A stretch of DNA of 15,342 bases from Lunasporangiospora selenospora (Eukaryota; Mortierellomycota; Mortierellomycetes; Mortierellales; Mortierellaceae), in the NCBI GenBank assembly GCA_015680635.1, contig JAABOA010000004.1:8746-24087 (forward strand), in the 5' to 3' direction. Below, piece after piece: positions 10,001 to 15,342 of the stretch. The notes under the pieces were generated by a model. The model worked only from the letters and a program-made list of their open reading frames with translations. It ran no database searches and was not told the origin of the DNA. The translations under genes and the position numbers were made by a program. Position 1 is the first letter of the stretch; every line of letters begins with the position of its first letter.

Positions 10001-10578
10001 AGGAGAGTGAACCTCGGATACCACCTTTACTCATGGCCGAGATCCGTGCTCAAATGGAGTTGGATCATGTCCATTGGGCCCGCCTACAGCAATTCAGGAA
10101 AAAGGTGGTGGACAAGGCTATTTGGACTCCTGTCGCAAGAGATGTGGGACCCGTTATCGCCTATAACGCGGATGAGAGGCGGCAGTTCCTGGACGAGACC
10201 GAGTTGGAAGAGATGAACGGGGGTCTGCTACCAATCCGCCGGGATGGCCTTGTCGACAAGTCTCTGATGGAACAGCTACCCTTAAGGCTGTCGACAGATG
10301 AGGATGGTCAGAGGGCCTACCCTGAGAGGAATCAATATCCGGAAAATAGCCAAGTCGTTGATACGACTCTGTCGGAACACTCTTCCGGTTCAATGGCCGA
10401 GGACGATTCGGAAGAGTCGGTCAAGATCAAGGAACTATTTACTGGAGGAGGGGATGGCTACATTCCCCAGAGGGCACCCACAGCTGGAACTAGGCTTGTC
10501 TGGCAGAGCAAGCCTGAGCAGCCGACGATCGCTGGTCGAATCAAGGGGAATGGTAGAAAAGCTGCCTCCAAAACATAA
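7072..10578 (+). CDS. Large pentatricopeptide-repeat (PPR) protein, probably mitochondrial
   Basis: A single uninterrupted frame of 1168 aa. ATG 7072 is the first in-frame ATG and has A at -3. The first 46 residues hold several Arg and many Ser with no acidic residue, as in a mitochondrial presequence. Residues about 47-465 have no recognisable domain. Four perfectly abutting 35-residue PPR units follow at 470-504, 505-539, 540-574 and 575-609. A second block lies at 699-734, 735-769, a degenerate one from 770, then 837-871, 872-906 and a partial one from 907. Typical helix starts are PNTTTYNILL, PNAVTYSTLI and RNVVTYHHLI. The last 250 residues are charged and low in structure. PPR proteins bind single-stranded organellar RNA, one base per repeat, and act in stability, processing or translation. 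Which fungal orthologue this is cannot be told by eye. No editing (DYW) or SMR domain is seen. Transcription is in the same direction as DBP4 but with its own promoter. Confidence 0.9.
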   Translation: MSSTISIVKRSSSSRYNPTSTSCLCRLYQPFRLQRQHSASASALSHESSRLDSRTTRHWIRSFHQMTLRPQPLKATLQNNSRHSHPTGLLATRVHQKLSSRVVLQTSVRTINTDLCTIREPAETTLERSLAEETCEPDQRGHSYRPEPRSSNSLPQHAPIFSRSSSSVRWSAGAISKDTLNISPVYEIKEGIKDAYRLDSYAFNPFENYSPSKLGERYSESIYSDFQDSNTASIFNFWPKSFLSASPLLRQDVIRSGSRLDSEIYSVESCDPSKGSLLHEDVDRSQFQSVHASDSPSRSYQESEFYLSESDREGVISGLLERIQCAETTITLRELETTLERLGQAALEEKGLGSDFLHTTSNKDDVVRTGLNVAVEYWKKKSTLPHWGIRIVDVLNGFNMIKDLERVNLFRLQASLPKKRNALEDRKRKDLIEKALLNLRHRSISREEWKAYTRRFRLQLALARRTGQIPDVKEYGNFMKLCVKGSQYQELELALQHFIAHNGRPDESMFLEYIKGLSRQGNMTQAQEAFFDMKQRGLQVRLAAYGTLIDGYGRQRDFQRMELILKSLYAAGHQPTVEIFTSMMSNYIRAGQLPQAEQVFSKLKMRNDIVLDQHCQNVIADLLRMRGANNLDDLPLLRHIIDILQKEDTGAIHLKARSPLNRLSSLVTINRKLKGYLDAMDTPNFILMYKKLLRQGHKPNTTTYNILLDAVNKTGRLEDGLDILALMKTTDYGKPNAVTYSTLIYGAVHSAKADTAWELYDEMMSKNVAPTLYTYVSLIELIGLDPRHTRGRQIVKQHFISGKHSFRFPISVSLEKKVGLNFAAQVYNQLCNQGLTPNEYIFGGLLDMALRDGFMQFSQHVYLQMLIKKVGPNTAIMTALLKGFAIQRDFESGKKVWKAMLEENIPRNVVTYHHLIRLCERTSLQDSSMALNDSTEGKEMKPKRPSRKEIVAKKQSALDPHPELLSTSTQGRKEGEEESEPRIPPLLMAEIRAQMELDHVHWARLQQFRKKVVDKAIWTPVARDVGPVIAYNADERRQFLDETELEEMNGGLLPIRRDGLVDKSLMEQLPLRLSTDEDGQRAYPERNQYPENSQVVDTTLSEHSSGSMAEDDSEESVKIKELFTGGGDGYIPQRAPTAGTRLVWQSKPEQPTIAGRIKGNGRKAASKT

Positions 10579-11490
10579 ATTAAAACCATTTTGCCACCAA
10601 TATTTAACTATGCTTTGCCACTAATTCTTCCTCGCCACCAACTCGTTCATACCTTCTGATCGATGAATGGTCGGATCTCCAAAAGTCCACTTTTTCACCC
10701 TCACCATGAACATGTTTTCCATTGCCTCGAGATCACTGAATCATGGCCCATAGGCCTTTTTCATTCGGCCGAGAGCTTTATCTTGAATATACGCTCATTA
10801 CCATCCTAAGCAATGAATAAACTCAATTATGCCAAGTCTCAATGGTCGCCATCTCGGTATCATTCATGAGCATCTCTTCAACATCTCATGAGCACCGTTT
10901 CATGTCCTCTGGGTAGTTCTCAATCGGACTGAATCCGTTTGTTTGAATGATATTCATTGTCATGTCTTCAGTCCATGACCTGGGTAAAAGTGGGAGCAGA
11001 GTTTGAAGAGAAAATGTGGAACAGAGGCATATTACCAATCTGGCTTCAATCTCCACTTTCACCACAAAGCTTGATCGCGCTTCCCATGGTGTTTTTTTTT
11101 TCTTTCAGATCTGCCGAGACTCAAAGAGAGTCGGGTTGGTCTTTACTTATGGCAACGTCTATTTGCTATAAGTTGTTTTTTTATTTTTTTTTTATTTTTT
11201 TTTCTCCTGAGAACAAAACCTCTTTCCCAAACTTGATTTTGACTCGCGTCAATTGTCGCATTTTTATAGACCGAACGAACCGTTTCCACTTTTGATGCCT
11301 CGCCTCACACACCCCTCCTTCTTTTCCCTCTCCTCTATTCTTATGTGCTTGTTTGGGGTGGTTGCTGATTCGGAGTTATATTTCTATCCCTTGTTCATTA
11401 ATTTTAACTGTATTGTATGTCTTCCGTTCCGTATAGAGAGAGAGCAACTCACAGAAATTTGAAATCTTAGAGCCCTTCAAATGTCCTTTC
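10579..11490. other. Non-coding stretch after the PPR gene
   Basis: No convincing gene is seen on either strand. The proximal part should be the PPR 3' UTR; an AATAAA at 10816-10821, 238 nt past the stop, is a candidate poly(A) signal. TCATGAGCA occurs twice (10864-10872 and 10886-10894), 22 bp apart. T-rich tracts occur at 11092-11101 and 11174-11203. Short open frames here (for example 10957-11295) have low-complexity translations and no family resemblance. Sequence after 11300 is T/C-rich and featureless apart from a short GA run near 11435-11443. Confidence 0.6.
10816..10821 (+). terminator. Candidate poly(A) signal AATAAA for the PPR gene
   Basis: A canonical AATAAA hexamer lies 238 nt downstream of the PPR stop codon, in otherwise non-coding sequence. 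Fungal poly(A) signals are loose and a hexamer arises easily by chance, so this is only a candidate. Confidence 0.3.
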
Positions 11491-11491
11491 G

Positions 11492-11508
11492 GTCAACACC
11501 GTGTTGAC
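11492..11508. repeat. 17-bp perfect palindrome GTCAACACcGTGTTGAC
   Basis: Two perfect 8-bp arms flank a single central C. It lies 69 bp upstream of a TATA box on the + strand. The form suits a dimeric transcription-factor site, although no factor can be named from the sequence alone. The loop is too short for a stable RNA hairpin. Confidence 0.7.
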
Positions 11509-11553
11509 AAGAGTACAGCATAGTCGAGCTTTGATCTTTCTCGAGAGGATGGA

Positions 11554-11797
11554 CCAGCCAAATCGTTTAGGAAATGTATAAAAGGGTCGTCTCAAAGTTT
11601 GCATCCAGAGGAAGTGCCTTGAGATAGGTTGTGAAGAGTCATAAAAATCAACCTCTCCCCCCCCCCATCACAAGTTGTTTCTTCTAATGCAAGCAATAGG
11701 ACGACGCAGGTATCGAGGCGATGGCCAAATCGTCTCAAGGAGCTTCTTCAAAATGCAATAATTGAGACGGCTAAAATGGCGCAGACGATTTGGCTGG
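11554..11797. repeat. Three dispersed copies of GCCAAATCGT, one inverted
   Basis: CCAGCCAAATCGT at 11554-11566 recurs exactly inverted at 11785-11797. GCCAAATCGTCT at 11724-11735 recurs exactly inverted at 11783-11794. All three share the core GCCAAATCGT within 245 bp. The inverted pair at 11724/11783 could form a 12-bp stem with a 47-nt loop in RNA. This may be internal duplication, remnants of a small mobile element, or regulatory repeats; no flanking target-site duplication was found by eye. Confidence 0.6.
11577..11584 (+). promoter_or_regulatory. Isolated TATA box (TATAAAAG)
   Basis: A consensus TATAAAAG sits in the gene-poor stretch on the + strand, 69 bp after the 17-bp palindrome. 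Downstream lie a C10 run (11657-11666) and two very short ATG-started frames, 11721-11765 (14 codons) and 11776-11856 (26 codons). Neither peptide resembles a known family. It may drive a non-coding transcript, or be chance. Confidence 0.3.
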
Positions 11798-12465
11798 ATC
11801 ATCATCTTGAAATTCGGGAGGTTCTCATTAACTCGGCTGTGGGGAGAGGCACCTGACCATTCTAAAAAGCGACTAATTGCGTGTCCGAAATGATGAGACT
11901 TTGAGGCACCCAATGCAGGAGCTTTAGCTTGGATAGAGGAGCCTTTTACAGGAGCTGCATGCTCAACAAATGCCAACAGACCAAGATCCTATCTTCCAAG
12001 GTCTGGACCGAAGGAAACTGATTATGATGAAAGAAAAACAGGGGTGTGTGAAGCCGAGGGATGCAAGGGGGAGGAATAGGTCTTCGATCATTGCGCATAG
12101 CGAGTCCTAGTATTGTCTACAACGCAACTGATCACCCTTTAATTGTGGCCTTTTTGTGTTCTAGAACCATGATTTCGGTAATCTCTCCCCCGTGTACGGA
12201 TGCCTTCTCTCTCTCTCTCTCTCTCTCTCTCTGTTGATAGGATATGCATTTCTTTGTTGGAAACAAGCACTAGGTTTGAATTAATGATTGCCCTTTTTAC
12301 AAGCACTGCCTCTGCCTAGACTAACAAGTGCAGAGGGCAGGCTAGCCATGGCTGCTCTTTGATAAGCACTGAAAGAGTTTCTACGAAATACTTTGACCAT
12401 CAGTGAATTCAAACCCGTTTTAGCTAATAACCAGCCAAGTCTGTCGCAATTCCTTAGATGAACCA
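11798..12465. other. Gene-poor stretch with a TC microsatellite
   Basis: No gene is supported. A minus-strand frame of 102 codons (11976-11668) starts only with TTG, has no recognisable domain and overlaps the inverted repeats. A minus-strand frame at 12502-12281 of 73 codons also starts with TTG; its only internal ATGs are late. Both could be eroded mobile-element fragments, but nothing in them proves this. Confidence 0.5.
12206..12232. repeat. (TC)13 microsatellite
   Basis: An uninterrupted TC dinucleotide run of 27 bases in non-coding DNA. It reads as a polypyrimidine tract on the + strand and GA on the minus strand. Confidence 0.95.
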
Positions 12466-12908
12466 ATGACAACCTATAGGATACACAAGAACTGGTTAAC
12501 AATTGCCTCGGCCAACTACCCCTTAGTCACGATAAATTCAATAGACAACGACAATATGGCCAAAATATCTGAAAAATACCTGACAGGTATCTTTTTTTTA
12601 ACGTTCTTGACGGAAAAGCCATGTCGTTGGGCGAAGCACTTGCTTCTTTCAGCTCCCTCTCAAGCCTTTTCCCCCAAAGATGGCCTCTCAATCTCTAATC
12701 AAGTTTTAGCTTGCTCTCCTGCAGTATAGCTGACCACAAGGGCCATCGGCTTCACAATGGATTCGTTAATGCTTTCTCAAGAACAAGGAAGAGCCGCTCT
12801 AGCTTATGTTCTGAGAATACGTATCAGGAACATCAATTAGAGATTACCGATGGTAGTAAAACATTTGATATTCTGATGGCAGTGGCAACAGGGTTCGGGG
12901 CGCCTTAA
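12466..12908 (+). CDS. Weak candidate: two-exon small gene of unknown function
   Basis: I do not recognise this product and doubt it. An ATG at 12466 opens 40 codons plus one base to 12586, where a GTATCT donor occurs. A TATAG acceptor at 12725-12729 (or CAG at 12722-12724, which would give an immediate stop) allows joining to 12730-12908, ending TAA. The joined product would be 99 aa, with a 143-nt intron of the size used by the neighbouring genes and a CTAAT branch-like motif near 12694. The predicted protein is soluble, without a signal peptide, membrane segment or known motif. The join was chosen to keep the frame open, so it has little statistical weight. Confidence 0.12.
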
Positions 12909-13564
12909 TAGGCCTACCTTTTATCCCGGTGTCTCATCCAGCAGTAGCAACAGTGTTGCTATTGGCACCAAAAGTGGCGCGAGGGGCAGCCAGAAAGTTT
13001 TTGCACACTGTGAGCCTGGTCCCCTCCTCCCCTCTCCTCTCCCATCGAGTCCAGAGCTCCAGAAAGGGCCTCGCCTGCATCTGCCGCCCTGAGTGGTGTG
13101 GCGTGTTATTATGGGACAAAGTGCATGCATTGTGGGAGGAGAGTGAGGTCGAGTGAGCACAACTTTCTTCTCACACAACCCTCTCAGCCCACCGCACAGG
13201 CACACGGGCACAGGCACACAGACCGCAGGATGGTCGATTGGCGGCTCTGCAGGTGACCGACGGACGCATTGCCCAATCAGCAGGGACTAAAGGCGCTTTC
13301 CTGCATTTCGCGCTGGGTGAGAGTGGTCAGCTGCCATGGTTGGCTCCCCTAGGCTGACCCTCCAAGCACTGTGTCCTTTTGTTCGTACTTCCCTTGTTCT
13401 CCCTTTCTCTCTCTCTTCCTCTCTCATTTATTTTGCGTCTTCGCCCCTCCTTCTTTCCCCACACTCACGCCGCGTCACTCGATAGTTTCCTCACCTTCGC
13501 CCCCCTCCCCCACTTCTCTTTCCCCCTACCTTCCTTTCACAAATAAGGCAGCCCCAAAGGAACA
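12909..13564 (+). promoter_or_regulatory. GID4 promoter and pyrimidine-rich 5' leader
   Basis: This carries no gene. A CCAAT box lies at 13273-13277 and an inverted one (ATTGG) at 13237-13241, 36 bp apart and about 290-330 bp before the start codon; both could bind the HAP/NF-Y complex. A further inverted one occurs near 12960. From about 13375 to 13538 the strand is almost all C and T, as is common in fungal core promoters and leaders. An in-frame TAA at 13544-13546 precedes the ATG and fixes the N-terminus. C-rich blocks near 13021-13050 are seen, but no convincing glucose-repressor (Mig1/CreA) cluster. Confidence 0.5.
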
Positions 13565-15105
13565 ATGCCAGTTTTTACAGAGCTGTGCCCAACTGAGCCG
13601 CTAGTCGAAAGCGCAGCAACCACGGTCTGCACATGCGGTGGTTTCACGGATGCTGATCGCGATTCGATTTCTATGGTACAGACAATGATGGACTCGGATG
13701 ACGGCTATGGAAGCAGCAGCAGTAGCAACTCGGGCATTGGCTTTCCGCTCGGCTCAAGACTTCTCAGCAATGTCAATCTGAATGAACTATTCAAGCATGA
13801 CGCGTTCTTTGTACATATGGATGGCGACCGTCATTGGGTCCACTGTGAGCTCAATATTCCAACTTCAAGTGGCACCTCGACAATAAAGAGCCAGCAGTCG
13901 CATCTGCAAATACAACAGCAGCGGTTTATCCTTCTACATCTTCAACACCAGCTCAAGCGACAGCAATGTCATCGGCAAAAACAGCGGCGACATCGTCGGA
14001 AAGAGTCCACGGACAGTCTAGAGGGCGATGCGGATGGAAACGATGAAGACAACGAGGAGGACGATGACGATGACGATGACGACTCAATTCTAGAGATTGA
14101 AACAAAGAGAGCCGGCAGCGGGACCATATTGAAGAGGCAATCCCTATCTCGGAAATACCAACGCGAGGACGCGTTCTCTCCGAAAAGGTGGCTACCAACT
14201 AAGACAGGCCATTTGTACGCCGGAAGTCGGTTTGAGGGTAAACAAAAGTCGGGTTCAAGCAGCTACGATGTCCTGGTTGATATCAAGGTAATGCATTGCA
14301 CCCGTTGCTGGTCATGTTGCGCTCATCCTCTTTCCTATCAACCATTGTTTGTGTGTGTGTGTTTGCAAGACTGACAAAGCATTGTAACTATAGCATGTCA
14401 ATTTGGAAGAGTCGACATTATGTGGCTACCTACACATCCAAGGATTGACCAAGGAATACCCAGAGTTGACAACTTTTTTTGATGCAGAAATCATTGGTGA
14501 CCATTACAATTTCGTGACCAAGAAGTGGGATGTAACGTCTACCATCGACAAGGACCATTGGGTAAGCCTTGAAATACCAAGATGGCAAAGACGAGATATC
14601 TGCTTATCGTGACCCAGTTGTTGTGCTCTGTTGCTTATACGCTTTGACCCTCTCCTTTCCCCTAAATATTGAACCCCCACAAGTCCAAGTTTGAGCCCTT
14701 CAGTCCAATGGTGGATACGTTTGCGCAGGAACATTTCAAGTACGATTCAGGGGACGACGATGTGATCTACATGCGGTGGAAGGAGCACTTTCTAGTGCCT
14801 GATCATCGGATTGAAGGCATCTCGGGTGCGAGCTTTGCTGGATTCTACTATATCTGCTACCACAGGCGTCAAGGACTGATCGAGGGCTTTTACTACCACA
14901 AACAGAGTGAAAAGTAGGTTTCCTCTAGGGGACATGTGCGAATGGGAACATCTTTCAGATACGGGAATACAGATGTATCAAATCCTGTACTCACATCCAG
15001 AAACATGACATTGTCCCCTTCTCTCTGCCACGGAATAGGTTCCAGAAACTAACGCTAAACCACAAGGTGCCGCTGGCGACAATTAGCTCGTACGAGTTCC
15101 GCTGA
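13565..15105 (+). CDS. GID4: Gid4/Vid24, Pro/N-degron substrate receptor of the GID/CTLH E3 ligase
   Basis: Four exons (13565-14287, 14394-14561, 14684-14913, 15039-15105) join in frame to 395 aa. Introns are 106, 122 and 125 nt. The Gid4 beta-barrel domain spans about 214-395, with the hallmark runs YAGSRFEGKQKSGSSSYDV, LCGYLHIQGLT, MRWKEHFLVPDH and ISGASFAGFYYICY, and ends SSYEFR as in other family members. Residues matching the human Pro-binding pocket are kept: Glu331 (human E237), Gly345 (G251), Ser347 (S253), Tyr352 (Y258) and Tyr367 (Y273). In yeast, Gid4 is induced on return to glucose and directs gluconeogenic enzymes to ubiquitination; I infer the same role here. Residues 1-213 are extra and low in structure: Ser-rich 43-57, Gln/His/Arg-rich 109-146, acidic 154-173 with eight Asp, then Lys/Arg clusters. 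Human GID4 is 300 aa and yeast 362, so this extension is long. The ATG has A at -3. Intron 1 contains a short GT repeat. Confidence 0.95.
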
Positions 15106-15342
15106 GCAGAATGGAGAGCATGCTCACTGGAGCAAGAGAATAGCAATGCAAAGTCTAGAGCAGCGCCCCAGACTGCGCGGTGAGACTATGTAGCCTGTAC
15201 AATATACCGCAAACTTTTTTCCCCCTCCTCCATCTTGAACTTGGTCGAAGAGTGAAGTGTAATAGTGTAATGACGGTAGTGCCTGACACATTTGCTGTTT
15301 GGATGAGAGTCTGCGACCGTGGGAAACTGCCATAGAGGGCAG
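15106..15342 (+). other. GID4 3' flank
   Basis: No gene is supported. This should hold the GID4 3' UTR. No AATAAA is present; TGTAATAGTGTAATG near 15257-15271 is the most A/T-rich candidate for a poly(A) region. A minus-strand frame at 15333-15124 has no recognisable features. Confidence 0.5.

Noticed and set aside
10590-11107. Minus-strand frame downstream of the PPR gene with protein-like segments
   Set aside because: One stretch of about 70 codons is open but has no ATG near its start. The rest carries four internal stops in about 120 codons, roughly the random expectation, so a pseudogene is not supported.
11668-11976. Minus-strand 102-codon open frame in the gene-poor gap
   Set aside because: It begins only with TTG, has no recognisable domain and overlaps the inverted repeats. 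Its stop-to-stop length is not rare in a six-frame scan of 15 kb.
12281-12502. Minus-strand 73-codon frame, considered as a Tc1/mariner-type helix-turn-helix remnant
   Set aside because: The resemblance is only a few hydrophobic positions. There is no DDE/D catalytic region, terminal inverted repeat or target duplication nearby.
13953-14198. Minus-strand frame opposite GID4 exon 1, rich in His/Arg
   Set aside because: It is an antisense shadow of the Asp/Gln/Arg-rich coding repeats.
1-15342. tRNA, rRNA, CRISPR array or viral/plasmid genes
   Set aside because: No T-loop/anticodon pattern, conserved rRNA segment, regularly spaced repeat or phage/plasmid gene was found by eye on either strand.

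Overview
The window looks like nuclear DNA from a filamentous early-diverging fungus. Mortierellaceae (Mucoromycota) is my best guess, from general resemblance only and not from a database match. The supporting signs are short GT-AG introns of about 105-190 nt (four of the nine I place in genes end in TATAG), dense pyrimidine-rich promoters, and the gene content: a copper radical oxidase, a Dbp4 helicase, a mitochondrial-type PPR protein and a Gid4 receptor. No prokaryotic, viral, CRISPR, rRNA or tRNA feature was seen.

Layout. Positions 1-107 are probably the last codons of an unidentified + strand gene. It converges, across a 290-bp gap holding a hexamer microsatellite, on a three-exon minus-strand gene (2935-398). 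That gene encodes a 743-aa AA5/glyoxal-oxidase-like copper radical oxidase with a serine-rich N-terminal tail and one predicted membrane anchor. A 420-bp divergent promoter separates it from a five-exon + strand gene (3356-6383) for the nucleolar DEAD-box helicase Dbp4 (813 aa). After about 690 bp comes a single-exon + strand gene (7072-10578) for a 1168-aa pentatricopeptide-repeat protein with a mitochondrial-type N-terminus. About 3 kb without a convincing gene follows (10579-13564). It holds homopolymer tracts, a TC microsatellite, a 17-bp palindrome, a dispersed inverted 12-13-mer, an isolated TATA box and one weak two-exon small-gene candidate. The last gene (13565-15105, four exons) encodes Gid4/Vid24 (395 aa), with the Pro/N-degron pocket residues conserved and an unusual basic/poly-aspartate N-terminal extension.

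How the genes relate. They look like an ordinary eukaryotic neighbourhood, not a pathway cluster. The roles are ribosome biogenesis (Dbp4), organellar RNA metabolism (PPR), turnover of gluconeogenic enzymes (Gid4) and extracytoplasmic oxidation producing H2O2 (copper radical oxidase). I found no new system with strong support. The observations most worth a second look are the membrane-anchored oxidase, the Gid4 N-terminal extension, the two-block PPR architecture and the repeat/TATA cluster near 11.49-11.80 kb.
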